Assembly (NCBI RefSeq): GCF_000972865.1 | Contig: NZ_CP011144.1 | Location: 1,116,001 to 1,180,000, forward strand | Direction: 5' to 3' | DNA from: Pseudoxanthomonas suwonensis | GTDB taxonomy: Bacteria > Pseudomonadota > Gammaproteobacteria > Xanthomonadales > Xanthomonadaceae | Length of the DNA: 64,000 nt | Made by a program: the position numbers and the translations under genes | In this document: positions 9,780 through 19,086 of the stretch, in pieces | How the letters are laid out: each line of letters opens with the position of its first letter | Position numbering within the stretch: the first letter of the stretch is position 1 | Notes under the pieces: model-generated | The model's input: only the letters and a program-made list of their open reading frames with translations | Told to the model about the DNA's origin: nothing | The model's database searches: none

Positions 9780-9840
9780 GGCGACGAAATAATCCCAGAG
9801 CATAAGCGAATAACCACAAGCCGTTTCAGCTGCGCTTTGC
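9780..9840. promoter_or_regulatory. AT-rich candidate control region between cysD and cysJ
   Basis: Within a very GC-rich 228-bp divergent intergenic region, 9786-9818 is distinctly AT-rich (AAATAATCCC...CATAAGCGAATAACCAC). Read leftward it gives GGTTATTCGCTTATGC. The cysB upstream region (about 18142-18162) has a similar TTATTTCCTGCGGTTATG. LysR-type regulators bind loosely conserved AT-rich dyads, so this is a reasonable CysB target, but the match is weak and no firm -35/-10 pair can be assigned. Confidence 0.3.
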
Positions 9841-9892
9841 AAGTTCCTAACATCGGCAATCCGTCGAATCGACGTTCGCCGAGCCTGTCAGG

Positions 9893-11746
9893 ATGACCGC
9901 TGCGCCCACCGCGCTGCCCCCCAGCCCGCTCAACGAGGACCGCAAGGTCCTGCTGGCGCGACTGGTCGAGGGCCTGGACGGCCCCTCGCTGTGGTGGCTG
10001 TCCGGCTACACCGCCGGGTTGGCCCAGGTGCAGGCGCCGCCGCAGCTGGCGGTGCTGCCCGGCGGCGCGACCGCACCGACGGCGCAGGCCGGCCAGCGGC
10101 TCACCGTGCTCTACGGCAGCCAGACCGGCAACGCCCGCCGCGAGGCCGAGAAACTGGCGCAGGCCGCCGAGGCCGGTGGGCTGGCCGTGCGCCTGGTCCG
10201 CGCCGACACCTACCCGACCCGCGAACTGGCCGGCGAACGCCTGCTCTATCTGGTCATCAGCACCCAGGGCGAGGGCGACCCGCCGGATGACTCGATCGGC
10301 TTCACCGAGTTCCTGCTGGGCAAGCGCGCGCCGAAGCTGCCGGAGCTGAAGTTCGCCGTGCTCGGCCTGGGCGACACCAGCTACGCCGACTTCTGCGGCA
10401 TCGCCCGCAAGCTCGACGCGCGCCTGGCCGAGCTCGGTGCCCAGCGCGTGGCCGACGTCGGCCAGGCCGACCTGGACATCGACACCGTCGCCGGCCCCTG
10501 GCGCGAGCACGCGCTGGCCCAGGCCCGGGAGCTGCTCAAGGCCGCCCCCGTGCCGGCCGCCCCCCACCTGGCCACGGTCACCCCGCTGCGCCCGGCCGCG
10601 GCCTGGTCGCACGAGCGGCCGTTCCCGGCCGAGGTGCTGGCCAACCAGCGCGTCAGTGGCCGCGAGTTCAAGGGCCAGGGCTTCCAGCAGTACGGCCGCG
10701 GCGACAAGGACGTGCGCCACCTCGAGCTGTCGCTGGAGGGCTCGGGCCTGGCCTACGAGCCGGGCGACGCGCTCGGCATCCGCCACCGCAACCCGCCGGC
10801 GCTGGTCGAGGCGATGCTGCAGGCGACCCGCCTGGACGGCAATACCGCTGTCACCTCCGGCGAGCAGACTCTGTCCCTGTCCGAGTGGCTGGCGACCCGC
10901 CGCGAGCTGACCCGGCTGTCGCGCCCGTTCCTGGCCGCGCACGCCGAGCGTTCCGGAGCGGCGGCGCTGAAGCAGCTGCTCGACCCGACCCAGTCCGCCG
11001 GCCTGGCCGCGCTGCTGGCCGACCATCAACTGGTGGACGTGCTGCGCCGCTGGCCGGCGGATTGGGACCACGACGCGCTGCTCGCCGCGCTGCGCCCGCA
11101 GGCCCAGCGCCTGTACTCGATCGCCTCCAGCCGCAAGCGCGTGGGCGAAGAGGCGCACCTGACCGTGGACGTGCTCGGCTACCACGCCCACGGCCACGAC
11201 CATGGCGGCGCCGCCAGCGGCTTCCTCGCCGCGCTGGAGGAAGGCGCCCAGGTCCCGGCCTACATCGAGCCGAACGAGCGCTTCCGCGTTCCCGCCGACG
11301 GGTCGCGCGACATCGTGATGATCGGCCCCGGCACCGGCGTGGCCCCATTCCGCGGCTTCGTCCAGGAGCGGGCCGAGACCGGCGCGGCCGGCCGCAACTG
11401 GCTGTTCTTCGGCGCCCAGCATTTCGATACCGGCTTCCTGTACCAGGTCGAATGGCAGGAGGCCCTGCGTCGCCGGGAACTGCACCGCCTCGACCTGGCC
11501 TTCTCCCGCGACCAGGCCGCCAAGGTCTACGTACAGGACCGCCTGCGCGAGCGCGGCGCCGAGCTGTACGCCTGGCTGCAGGGCGGCGCCCACCTGTACG
11601 TGTGCGGCGCCATCGCCATGGGCAAGGACGTGCACGCCGCGCTGCTGGACATCGTGGCCGCGCACCGCGGCGGCAACGCCGAGGCCGCCGCCGAATACGT
11701 CACCGCACTGCAGACCGAGGGCCGCTACAGCCGCGACGTCTACTGA
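9893..11746 (+). CDS. cysJ: Sulfite reductase (NADPH) flavoprotein alpha subunit
   Basis: Supplies electrons from NADPH through FAD and FMN to the CysI hemoprotein, reducing sulfite to sulfide. The protein (617 aa) has an FMN flavodoxin domain at about 65-200 ('[16 protein letters not shown]', '[20 protein letters not shown]'). A connecting and FAD domain follows with 'RLYSIASS' near 405, then an NADPH-binding part with '[18 protein letters not shown]', and it ends 'YSRDVY' as the family does. It is the first gene of the rightward cysJ-cysI-cysH operon; cysI begins 21 nt downstream. Confidence 0.97.
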   Translation: MTAAPTALPPSPLNEDRKVLLARLVEGLDGPSLWWLSGYTAGLAQVQAPPQLAVLPGGATAPTAQAGQRLTVLYGSQTGNARREAEKLAQAAEAGGLAVRLVRADTYPTRELAGERLLYLVISTQGEGDPPDDSIGFTEFLLGKRAPKLPELKFAVLGLGDTSYADFCGIARKLDARLAELGAQRVADVGQADLDIDTVAGPWREHALAQARELLKAAPVPAAPHLATVTPLRPAAAWSHERPFPAEVLANQRVSGREFKGQGFQQYGRGDKDVRHLELSLEGSGLAYEPGDALGIRHRNPPALVEAMLQATRLDGNTAVTSGEQTLSLSEWLATRRELTRLSRPFLAAHAERSGAAALKQLLDPTQSAGLAALLADHQLVDVLRRWPADWDHDALLAALRPQAQRLYSIASSRKRVGEEAHLTVDVLGYHAHGHDHGGAASGFLAALEEGAQVPAYIEPNERFRVPADGSRDIVMIGPGTGVAPFRGFVQERAETGAAGRNWLFFGAQHFDTGFLYQVEWQEALRRRELHRLDLAFSRDQAAKVYVQDRLRERGAELYAWLQGGAHLYVCGAIAMGKDVHAALLDIVAAHRGGNAEAAAEYVTALQTEGRYSRDVY

Positions 11747-11767
11747 CGCCGCGGCCCAGCCACCGCC

Positions 11768-13495
11768 ATGAGCACGACCACGCATTCCGTCGAAGACATC
11801 AAGGCCGAGAGCCACCGCCTGCGCGGCTCGCTGCTGGAGAGCCTGGCCGACCCGGTCACCGGCGCGCTGCGCGAGGACGACCAGACCCTGATCAAGTACC
11901 ACGGCAGCTACCAGCAGGACGATCGCGACATCCGCGACGAGCGCCGGCGGCAGAAGCTGGAACCGGCCTACCAGTTCATGATCCGCACCCGCACCCCGGG
12001 CGGCGTGGTCACGCCCGAGCAGTGGCTGAAGCTGGATGCCGTGGCCACCCGCTTCGCCAACCACTCGCTGCGCATCACCACCCGCCAGGCGTTCCAGTTC
12101 CATGGCGTGATCAAACGCGAGCTGAAGGCGACGATGCAGGCGATCAACGCCGCGCTGATCGACACCCTGGCCGCCTGCGGCGACGTCAACCGCAACGTCC
12201 AGGTCGCCGCCAACCCGCTGCTGTCGAAGGCCCACACCGACCTGCACGGCGATGCCGCCGCCACTTCCGAGCACCTGCTGCCCAACACCCGCGCCTATTA
12301 CGAGATCTGGCTGGACGAGGAGCGCGTGGCCGGCAGCGGCGAGGAGGAGGAGCCGGTCTACGGCGACAAGTACCTGCCGCGCAAGTTCAAGATCGGCTTC
12401 GCCCTGCCGCCGGTCAACGACGTCGACGTGTACGCCAACGACCTGGGCTTCATCGGCGTGCTCGACGACAACGGCAAGCTGGCCGGCTACGACGTCACCA
12501 TCGGCGGCGGCATGGGCTCGACCCATGGCGATGCCGAGACCTATCCGCGACTGGCCAACAACATCGGCTTCATCCCGCGGCAGGCGCTGCTGGACGTGGC
12601 CACCGCGGTGGTTACCACCCAGCGCGACTTCGGCAACCGCGTGCTGCGCAAGCGCGCGCGCTTCAAGTACACCATCGACGACCACGGCCTGGACTTCGTC
12701 GTCGCCGAGATCGAGCGCCGCGCCGGGGTGAAGTTCGCCGCGCCGCGCGCGGCCGCCTTCGCGCACAACGGCGACCGCTACGGCTGGGTCGAGGGCGAGG
12801 ACGGCCGCTGGCACCTGACCCTGTCGCTGCCGGCCGGGCGCATCGCCGACCGCCCCGGCGCGCCGCACCTGACCGGCCTGCGCGAGATCGCCAACGTGCA
12901 CCGCGGCGATTTCCGCATGACCGGCAACCAGAACCTGGTGATCGCCGGGGTACCCGCCGGCGAGCGCAAGCGGATCGACGCGCTGGTCCGCGACCACGGC
13001 CTGGACGCCGGCAACCGCGCCCCGACCGCGCTGGCCCGCGCGGCCATGGCCTGCGTGGCGCTGCCGACCTGCGGCCTGGCCATGGCCGAAGCCGAGCGCT
13101 ACCTGCCGGACTTCGCGGCCCGACTCGAACCGCTGCTGGACAGGCACGGCCTGCGCGAGGCGCCGATCCTGCTGCGCATCTCCGGCTGTCCGAACGGCTG
13201 CTCGCGCCCCTACCTGGGCGAGATCGCCCTGGTCGGCAAGGCGCCGGGCCGCTACAACCTGATGCTCGGCGCCGACCACCGCGGCCAGCGCCTGAACACC
13301 CTGTACCGCGAGAACATCACCGAGGCCGAGATCGTCGAGGCTCTGGACCCGCTGCTGGCGCGCTACGCCGCCGAGCGCCAGCCCGGCGAAGGCTTCGGCG
13401 ATTTCCTGCACAGCGCAGGCCTCGTCGCGTTGCCGTCCTATCCCACCCATGTCCAGGTCGACGCGGCGTCCGCCGCGCTCGGCGAGGCCGCCTGA
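11768..13495 (+). CDS. cysI: Sulfite reductase (NADPH) hemoprotein beta subunit
   Basis: Siroheme/4Fe-4S subunit that performs the six-electron reduction of sulfite to sulfide with CysJ. 575 aa. The cluster-siroheme cysteines are present: '[13 protein letters not shown]' (C429, C435) and '[10 protein letters not shown]' (C474, C478), spaced as in E. coli. An upstream '[20 protein letters not shown]' is the substrate and siroheme anion-binding region. An acidic insert EEEE near residue 196 is minor. Second gene of the cysJIH operon; the siroheme supply starts with cobA at 18204. Confidence 0.97.
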   Translation: MSTTTHSVEDIKAESHRLRGSLLESLADPVTGALREDDQTLIKYHGSYQQDDRDIRDERRRQKLEPAYQFMIRTRTPGGVVTPEQWLKLDAVATRFANHSLRITTRQAFQFHGVIKRELKATMQAINAALIDTLAACGDVNRNVQVAANPLLSKAHTDLHGDAAATSEHLLPNTRAYYEIWLDEERVAGSGEEEEPVYGDKYLPRKFKIGFALPPVNDVDVYANDLGFIGVLDDNGKLAGYDVTIGGGMGSTHGDAETYPRLANNIGFIPRQALLDVATAVVTTQRDFGNRVLRKRARFKYTIDDHGLDFVVAEIERRAGVKFAAPRAAAFAHNGDRYGWVEGEDGRWHLTLSLPAGRIADRPGAPHLTGLREIANVHRGDFRMTGNQNLVIAGVPAGERKRIDALVRDHGLDAGNRAPTALARAAMACVALPTCGLAMAEAERYLPDFAARLEPLLDRHGLREAPILLRISGCPNGCSRPYLGEIALVGKAPGRYNLMLGADHRGQRLNTLYRENITEAEIVEALDPLLARYAAERQPGEGFGDFLHSAGLVALPSYPTHVQVDAASAALGEAA

Positions 13496-13530
13496 CCCAT
13501 GCCACTGCAGCACCGCGTCCGGAGTTCATG

Positions 13531-14277
13531 ATGAGCCTGACCGCCCCCACCACCCAGCAGGAAGCTGCCACCAGCACCGAGGCCGCGCCCGTGCGCGACC
13601 TGGCCGCACTCAACGCCTGGCTGGAAACGCTCGATGCCGAACGCCGCGTCGAATGGGCGCTGACCCACGGCCACGGCAACCCGGCGCTGTCCTCCAGCTT
13701 CGGCGCGCAGTCGGCGGTGGCCTTGCACCTGCTCACGCAGCAGAAGCCGGACATCCCGGTGATCCTGATCGACACCGGCTATCTGTTCCCGGAGACCTAC
13801 CGCTTCGCCGACGAACTGACCGAGCGCCTGCAGCTCAACCTCAGAATCTATCGTCCGCTGGTCAGCCGCGCCTGGATGGAGGCGCGCCACGGCCGCCTGT
13901 GGGAGCAGGGCATGACCGGCCTGGACAACTACAACCAGCTGCGCAAGGTCGAGCCGATGCGCCGCGCATTGGACGAACTGGGCGTGGGCACCTGGCTCAC
14001 CGGCCTGCGCCGCAACCAGTCGGCCAGCCGCGCCGACACCCCGATCGTGCAGCAGCGCGGCGAGCGGCTGAAGGTCAGCCCGATCGCCGACTGGAGCGAC
14101 CGCGACGTGTGGCAATACCTGAAGAAGCACAACCTGCCCTACCACCCGCTGTGGCACGAGGGCTACGTCTCGATCGGCGACTTCCACACCACCACCCGCT
14201 GGGAACCAGGCATGCGCGACGAGGACACCCGCTTCTTCGGGCTCAAGCGCGAGTGCGGGATCCACGAGGACATCTGA
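13531..14277 (+). CDS. cysH: Phosphoadenylyl-sulfate (PAPS) reductase
   Basis: Reduces PAPS to sulfite with thioredoxin. 248 aa from ATG 13531, which has GGAG at 13521-13524 at good spacing; an ATG directly before it (13528) is too close. Motifs: '[15 protein letters not shown]' (PP-loop-like), '[16 protein letters not shown]', '[12 protein letters not shown]' and a C-terminal '[10 protein letters not shown]' with the catalytic Cys242. The extra Cys pairs of 4Fe-4S APS reductases are absent, so PAPS rather than APS is the expected substrate, agreeing with the APS kinase domain of CysNC. Third gene of the operon. Confidence 0.96.
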   Translation: MSLTAPTTQQEAATSTEAAPVRDLAALNAWLETLDAERRVEWALTHGHGNPALSSSFGAQSAVALHLLTQQKPDIPVILIDTGYLFPETYRFADELTERLQLNLRIYRPLVSRAWMEARHGRLWEQGMTGLDNYNQLRKVEPMRRALDELGVGTWLTGLRRNQSASRADTPIVQQRGERLKVSPIADWSDRDVWQYLKKHNLPYHPLWHEGYVSIGDFHTTTRWEPGMRDEDTRFFGLKRECGIHEDI

Positions 14278-14383
14278 TCGCGTCGCGATCGCCGGGCCGC
14301 GTCTTGCCCTATCTTCGCAAGCACGGGTGACCGGTCCGCGTGGGCCGCGCCACCCGCCTGTGGCGCACCGGGACGACAGGCCG

Positions 14384-14632
14384 ATGAAGCACGAGAACGA
14401 GATCGTCGATGCGCACCGGGTGCTCAGGGCCCTGTGCGGCGTGCTGGCGGCGACGGGCCTGCTGGTGGCCGGGATCGGCCTGGTGAAGTACGCGCTCGCA
14501 GGCGACTGGATCGAAGTCCTTTTCCGGCTCGGCCCGCTCTTCGGCAGCGGGTTCTTCGGGTACTTCGCGATCACCGGCAGGCTTCCGCTCCCGGACAGGT
14601 CCGCCGCTTCCCGCTCGGACGACGGGACGTAG
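14384..14632 (+). CDS. Small two-helix membrane protein, unknown function
   Basis: An 82-aa open frame starting MKHENEIVDAHRVLRALCGV. Two hydrophobic segments ('VLAATGLLVAGIGLVKYAL' and 'LGPLFGSGFFGYFAIT') suggest an inner-membrane hairpin, with a polar Ser/Asp tail. I do not recognise a family. It lies 106 nt after cysH on the same strand, so it may be a tail gene of the operon. The start was chosen at ATG 14384, where the compact protein begins; the frame upstream is Pro/Arg-rich. Coding status is plausible but not certain. Confidence 0.5.
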   Translation: MKHENEIVDAHRVLRALCGVLAATGLLVAGIGLVKYALAGDWIEVLFRLGPLFGSGFFGYFAITGRLPLPDRSAASRSDDGT

Positions 14633-14683
14633 CGACGCGGGCATCCGAATATGATGGCGAACCTTCTTCGGCAGATTCCGTCC

Positions 14684-15262
14684 ATGTCCGCGGCCTCCCC
14701 GTTCCGCCGACGGATCGCGTTGCTCCTGGTCCTGTCCACGATGCTGCCGCTGGCCGGCTGTTCGTCGATGGGCACCCTGCGGGCATTCCTGGGCGGCACG
14801 GTCGTGGTCACCGATGCGGAGCTGCAGCAGCGTTTCGACCGGCGCTTCCCGCGCGACTTCGAGCTCGGGGGCGGCATCGCGACGCTGACCCTGGAACAGC
14901 CGCAGTCCAGGCTCCAGGACGACCAGTTGTGGCTGGCCTTCGACGTACAGGCCACGGTCGCCGGGCTGCGCGTGGGGCCGCGCGGCCACTTCGCCCTCGT
15001 CTCCGGACTGCGCTTCGACCCCGACAGCCAGGCCCTGTACCTGCACGAGCCCAGGCTCACCCGGCTGGACCTGCCGCGGATGCCGGGCCTGCCGGCCGGC
15101 GAGGAACTGCTCGCGCTCGGCGACGCGCTGCTGGCCGAGTACGCGCGCAACGAACCGGTCTACGTGCTGAGCGAGCGGCGCCAGTCGCAGGTGCCGCTCG
15201 GGCGCAGCGTCTACCGGGTCGACATCGAAAACGGCCGCATCGTCATCGGCGTCACGCGCTGA
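14684..15262 (+). CDS. DUF1439 family outer-membrane-type lipoprotein
   Basis: About 192 aa with a signal peptide 'RRRIALLLVLSTMLPLAGC' ending in a lipobox, so it should be lipidated at the Cys. The remainder resembles the DUF1439 (YceB-like) fold: 'VTDAELQQRFDRRFPRDFEL', 'WLAFDVQATVAGLR', 'YRVDIENGRIVIGV'. Role unknown; the family is periplasmic and may bind hydrophobic ligands. ATG 14684 is preferred to 14651 because it puts the positively charged signal-peptide start at residue 1. TATGAT at 14650-14655 could be a -10 element for a separate promoter. Confidence 0.75.
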   Translation: MSAASPFRRRIALLLVLSTMLPLAGCSSMGTLRAFLGGTVVVTDAELQQRFDRRFPRDFELGGGIATLTLEQPQSRLQDDQLWLAFDVQATVAGLRVGPRGHFALVSGLRFDPDSQALYLHEPRLTRLDLPRMPGLPAGEELLALGDALLAEYARNEPVYVLSERRQSQVPLGRSVYRVDIENGRIVIGVTR

Positions 15263-15341
15263 GCGCTCCTTCCAGGAACCGGTGTTGCCGGCGACATCCC
15301 GCGCTGGCAAACGCGGCTCCTGCATCAGACTGGCGGCATGC

Positions 15342-15725
15342 TTACCGGTACTGCTTCTCCTCGACGAACTGCGAACCGGCCAGCCGGTTGATCGCGTTCT
15401 TGATGCCTATCCGCTCGCCGTTGCGCGCGGCCACCGCGCGCGCCAGCTCGATGAACTCCCCGCCGAAATCCTGCGCGGCCTCCTTGGCCCGCAGCGCGTC
15501 CTGCACGTCCCACATGCGCTCGTTCACCACGCGCAGCTGCACCTTCAGGTCCGCCAGCTCCGCCGAACCGGCCGCCAGCCCTTCCCACAGCGGCAGCAGT
15601 CCCTCCAGCTCCACCACCACGTTGCGGCGCTTGGCCTCGTCGCCGATCCGCTCGGCCTTGATCTCGAGGATGGTGATCTTGTCGATGAGCTCCCCGACCG
15701 AAACGGGAACCATGATCGTGTTCAT
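15342..15725 (-). CDS. DUF6165 family protein
   Basis: A 127-aa cytoplasmic protein starting MNTIMVPVSVGELIDKITIL, rich in helix, ending 'RLAGSQFVEEKQYR'. It matches my memory of the DUF6165 family, often found near sugar or LPS genes in pseudomonads and xanthomonads. Typical segments are 'KAERIGDEAKRRNV' and 'LWDVQDALRAKEA'-like ('MWDVQDALRAKEAAQDF'). No enzyme motif is visible and the function is unknown. It is convergent with the DUF1439 gene (79-nt gap) and follows the glycosylase-like gene on the minus strand. Confidence 0.7.
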   Translation of the reverse strand: MNTIMVPVSVGELIDKITILEIKAERIGDEAKRRNVVVELEGLLPLWEGLAAGSAELADLKVQLRVVNERMWDVQDALRAKEAAQDFGGEFIELARAVAARNGERIGIKNAINRLAGSQFVEEKQYR

Positions 15726-15760
15726 GCCGGCGTCCTGGTGGCCTATTGCAGGGGCGGAGT

Positions 15761-16933
15761 TTACCGGCCCGGGTCGGCGGCTCCCAGATCGGCGGCCCGG
15801 GCCGGCCCGCTGCCGGTGCGGCGCTGCCTTCGGTCGTCGCTGCCGAGGAAGCACGCCATGCGCTGCAGCTCGTCATCGAGCGCATTGCGGAATGCGGTGC
15901 CTTTCGGCGTCGCGCCGACGTAGCCGAAGTCGGGTTGCAACCGTCCCTCGCGCACTACGAGGTTGGCCCAGCCGACGACGTGCTCGCGCCACAGCATGGG
16001 CAGGGCGTAGTAGCCGAGCCTGCGCTTCGGTTCGGGCGTGTAGGCCTCGAACCGGTACGTCCAATCCCAAAGCAGCGTGAAACGGCGGCGGTCCCAGACC
16101 ACCGGATCGAAGGGGGCGAGCAGGCGCAGCGCGGCATCGGGTGCATGGCGGCGCGAGGCCGGGTCCTCGTCGGCGGGCCAGTACCAGACCGTGCCGTCGA
16201 TGCGGTGGCTGGCGAGCCGCTCGCGCGCCAGGCGCAGGGCCGCCCGGGTCTGCACCGACAGCTGCGGAGCGCCGTAGTCGAGCAGGCGGACCAGGTAAGT
16301 CAGGCTCGCCGCCGGCAGCGGCGCATACTTGCGCACCACCAGTTCCACCAGCGCGGCGGCGCAACGCGCGCGGCCCGCCGGGCTGTCGTCGGCCGGCGGA
16401 TGCGCCGCCACCTCGTATATGCGCGTGCCGCTTTCGCGCCGCTGCACGCGCAGCATCCCGCGGTAGTGCATGCCGTCGAGCAGGTGGGTACTGGCGTTGC
16501 TGGATCCGCCCCAGTAGTTCGTGACCCGGCCATGCGCGAAATGCCGCTGCACGTCGCGCGGATGCACCGGCCCGTGCTCTCGCACGAAGGCCAGCACGTC
16601 GGCGGCCCTGCGGCGGGTCCCGGCATCCCAGGCACGGCTGGGCCGGCGCGGGTGCATCAGGCCCAGGTGCTCGCGCGGCAGGAAGCCGTAGTTGACCAGG
16701 CAGTCCTCCTCCACCGCGAGCCGGGGATAGCGGCGCTCCAGGTCGCCGGCGCAGTAGTCCCTGACGCGGTGGCGCAGGGTCAGATCCTGCGCGCGCGCCG
16801 GGGCACGGATGGGATCGGCCTGCACGAAGCCCAGCCGCTGGATCGCGCGCGGCAGCGTGGTCGGGGCGAAGAGGGTGCGCGCCACCGCATAGCGGCGCAA
16901 TGCGTCGAGGGTCGGTGCGGACATGTGGACCAT
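15761..16933 (-). CDS. YcaQ/AlkX-type winged-helix DNA glycosylase
   Basis: 390-aa member of the HTH_42/YcaQ family, whose characterised members unhook interstrand DNA cross-links or remove alkylated bases. The family's catalytic Gln-x-Asp motif is visible near the N-terminus in 'LGFVQADPIRAPARAQDL'. Further marks are 'EEDCLVNYGFLPREHL', 'NYWGGSSNASTHLLDGMHYRGMLRV' (winged helix) and 'LLAPFDPVVWDRRRF'. No SD is evident; ATG 16933 and 16924 are both possible. A DNA-repair role is inferred from the family only. The upstream gap to cysB holds a long palindrome. Confidence 0.85.
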   Translation of the reverse strand: MVHMSAPTLDALRRYAVARTLFAPTTLPRAIQRLGFVQADPIRAPARAQDLTLRHRVRDYCAGDLERRYPRLAVEEDCLVNYGFLPREHLGLMHPRRPSRAWDAGTRRRAADVLAFVREHGPVHPRDVQRHFAHGRVTNYWGGSSNASTHLLDGMHYRGMLRVQRRESGTRIYEVAAHPPADDSPAGRARCAAALVELVVRKYAPLPAASLTYLVRLLDYGAPQLSVQTRAALRLARERLASHRIDGTVWYWPADEDPASRRHAPDAALRLLAPFDPVVWDRRRFTLLWDWTYRFEAYTPEPKRRLGYYALPMLWREHVVGWANLVVREGRLQPDFGYVGATPKGTAFRNALDDELQRMACFLGSDDRRQRRTGSGPARAADLGAADPGR

Positions 16934-16967
16934 TGCAGCACAGCGCCGGGCGACACGCCGCAGCGTC

Positions 16968-17034
16968 TAAAAGGGGTCCGTCTAATAAGGGGTCAGAGTC
17001 AATTAATCGTGATTAATTGACTCTGACCCCTTTT
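16968..17034. repeat. Palindromic element, AAGGGGTCAG family, copy 2, with duplicated left end
   Basis: Perfect palindrome: left arm 16987-17008 (AAGGGGTCAGAGTCAATTAA then TC), 2-nt loop, right arm 17011-17034. The left end is tandemly duplicated: GTCTAAAAGGGGTCC (16965-16979) is followed by GTCTAATAAGGGGTCA (16980-16995). It lies 13 nt after the cysB stop and 53 nt before the ycaQ-like start, so it could also act as a transcription stop for cysB. Confidence 0.9.
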
Positions 17035-17047
17035 AAGCAAAGGCGCC

Positions 17048-18031
17048 TCAGCTGGTGATGGTCTGGGTCAGCGATTCCCAGGTCGGCGGCTCGGGCCAGT
17101 CCGGGTCCTGGTTGCCGTCGAGGACGCGGCGCAGGTCGCGCTTGTCGATCTGCGGGGCCAGCACGTTGACCAGTTCCAGCGCGTAGTCGCGCAGCACCCG
17201 CTCGCGCGGCAGCACCGCCCAGGCGATGCACTCGCTGATCTCCTTCGGCGCCGGCCAGCCGCGCAGGTCGGTGTCGCTGGTGCTCACCGCCATCTCGGCC
17301 AGCAGGCCCACGCCCAGGCCGGCGCGCACGTAGGTCTTGATCAGGTCGGCGTCCAGCGCGGTCAGGGCCAGGTTCGGCTCCAGGCCGACGCCGGTGAAGG
17401 CGCGCTGCAGCGAGGACTCCGGGCGGGTCGAGGACTCGTAGCTGATCAGCGGGTGGCGCGACAGCTCCTGGATGTCCGGCGCCCGGCCGGCGCGGTCCAG
17501 TTCGTGACCGCGCGGCACCAGCGCCAGCCGCCGCCAGCGGTACAGCGGCACCGCCACCCCGCCCTGCGGCTCGCCGCCGGCGGTGCTGACCACGGCCATG
17601 TCGGCTTCGCCGCTGCTCAGCAGGTCCAGCGCCGCGCCCTCGGTCGACTGCTGCAGGTGCACGCTGACTTGCGGGAACTCGCGCTTGATCCGCGCGATCG
17701 CCGGCGGCAACACGAAGCGGGCCTGGGTATGGGTGGTGGTGATGGTCAGCTGGCCGTGGCTCTCGCGGCGCTGGTTGGCGGCGTAGGCACGGATGTTGGC
17801 GGTCTCGGCCAGGATCACCCGGGCCCGCTCCAGCACCTCGCTGCCGGCCGGGGTGATCGCCTCCAGGCTGCGGCCCTTGCGCACGAACAGCAGGAAGCCC
17901 AGCTCGTCCTCCAGCTGCTTGAGTTGCTTGGACAGCCCCGGCTGGGTCGCGTGCACGCGCGCCGCGGCCAGGGTGATGTTGAGCCCGGCATCGGCGATGG
18001 CGACGAGGTAGCGCAGCTGGGTAAGCGTCAT
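17048..18031 (-). CDS. cysB: LysR-type regulator of cysteine biosynthesis
   Basis: 327-aa LysR-family activator. N-terminal winged HTH: 'MTLTQLRYLVAIADAGLNITLAAARVHATQPGLSKQLKQLEDELG' (about residues 1-45). The effector domain contains 'LTITTTHTQARFVLPPAIARIKREFPQV' and 'TALDADLIKTYVRAGLGVGLLAEMAV', both strongly CysB-like (ligand site for N-acetylserine/sulfate). Family role: activates cysDNC, cysJIH and sulfate uptake when sulfur is scarce and represses itself. Its position, divergent from cobA and between cysJIH and cysK, supports control of this whole region. Confidence 0.95.
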   Translation of the reverse strand: MTLTQLRYLVAIADAGLNITLAAARVHATQPGLSKQLKQLEDELGFLLFVRKGRSLEAITPAGSEVLERARVILAETANIRAYAANQRRESHGQLTITTTHTQARFVLPPAIARIKREFPQVSVHLQQSTEGAALDLLSSGEADMAVVSTAGGEPQGGVAVPLYRWRRLALVPRGHELDRAGRAPDIQELSRHPLISYESSTRPESSLQRAFTGVGLEPNLALTALDADLIKTYVRAGLGVGLLAEMAVSTSDTDLRGWPAPKEISECIAWAVLPRERVLRDYALELVNVLAPQIDKRDLRRVLDGNQDPDWPEPPTWESLTQTITS

Positions 18032-18203
18032 TCGGTAGGAGCCGGGCGACCACGGGGCCGGACGGAGGGATCAGGCCATGGACTGTAGTCAGGAATCCAT
18101 GGCCGATCTTATAACCCGAATGCATGAGCAAGGTCCGGCAAGTTATTTCCTGCGGTTATGAGCCGGCGCTACGGTCGGTTTCCCCGACTTCTCCCGCCCC
18201 GCC

Positions 18204-19034
18204 GTGAGCCAGCCGTCCGCCCCCGCCAGCGCGAGCTTCGATCTGCCTCCGGGCGGCGTCGCCCTGGTCGGCGCCGGCCCGGGCGACCCCGGCCTGCTGA
18301 CCCTGCATGCGCTGCGTGCGCTGGAATCGGCCGAGGTGGTCCTGTACGACCGCCTGGTCGGGGCCGGCGTGCTGGCCCTGGCCAATCCCGGGGCGCTGCT
18401 GCAGGAAGTCGGCAAGTCCGCCGGCCGCCACAGCATGTCCCAGGAAGAGATCCACGCCCTGATGCTGGCGCACGCCCGCGCCGGGCGCCGCGTGGTCCGG
18501 CTCAAGGGCGGCGACCCGTTCGTGTTCGGCCGCGGCGGCGAGGAACTGGAGTTCCTGCGCGCGCACGCGATCCCGTTCCGGGTCGTGCCCGGCATCACCG
18601 CGGCGGTGGCCTGCGCGGCGTACGCCGGCATCCCGCTGACCCACCGCGACCACGCCCAGTCGGTGCGCCTGCTGACCGCGCACTACCGCGACTCGGTCGA
18701 CACCCTGGACTGGGACGCGCTGGCGCAGGAACGCCAGACCCTGGCGGTCTACATGGGCGTGGCCGGGCTGGAGCGGCTGCGCGAGCGCCTGCTGGCCGCC
18801 GGCCGCGACCCGGCCACGCCGTTCGCCCTGGTCGAGAACGGCTCGCGCCCGGAACAGCGGGTGGTCACCGGCACCCTGGACGACCTGGCCGATACCGCGT
18901 CGGCGCACGGCGTGGCCTCGCCTGCGCTGCTGATCCTGGGCGAGGTCGCCGCGCTGGCCACGCAGCTGCACTGGTTCGGCGCCGCGCCGTTCGGCCCGCC
19001 GACGGCTGAACCGGCCTTGGCCCGGGCCGCCTGA
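18204..19034 (+). CDS. cobA: Uroporphyrinogen-III C-methyltransferase
   Basis: SAM-dependent enzyme converting uroporphyrinogen III to precorrin-2, the first step to siroheme needed by CysI. 276 aa, single-domain SUMT, not the trifunctional CysG. Motifs: '[22 protein letters not shown]', '[16 protein letters not shown]', '[25 protein letters not shown]', 'VYMGVAGL'. The start is GTG 18204 with no clear SD. It is divergent from cysB and 52 nt upstream of cysK, so all three probably share sulfur control. The dehydrogenase/ferrochelatase for the later siroheme steps is not in this window. Confidence 0.94.
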   Translation: MSQPSAPASASFDLPPGGVALVGAGPGDPGLLTLHALRALESAEVVLYDRLVGAGVLALANPGALLQEVGKSAGRHSMSQEEIHALMLAHARAGRRVVRLKGGDPFVFGRGGEELEFLRAHAIPFRVVPGITAAVACAAYAGIPLTHRDHAQSVRLLTAHYRDSVDTLDWDALAQERQTLAVYMGVAGLERLRERLLAAGRDPATPFALVENGSRPEQRVVTGTLDDLADTASAHGVASPALLILGEVAALATQLHWFGAAPFGPPTAEPALARAA

Positions 19035-19086
19035 ATCCCGCGTACTTCCACCACTTCCCCGACTTCCAGGAACCACGGAACGCCCC

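Noticed and set aside
8753..13513. A 1586-codon open frame on the minus strand covering cysD and the antisense of cysJ and cysI
   Set aside because: Only its last 303 codons are cysD. The rest is antisense to clearly recognisable genes, with Gln/Arg/Val-rich shadow composition typical of GC-rich DNA.
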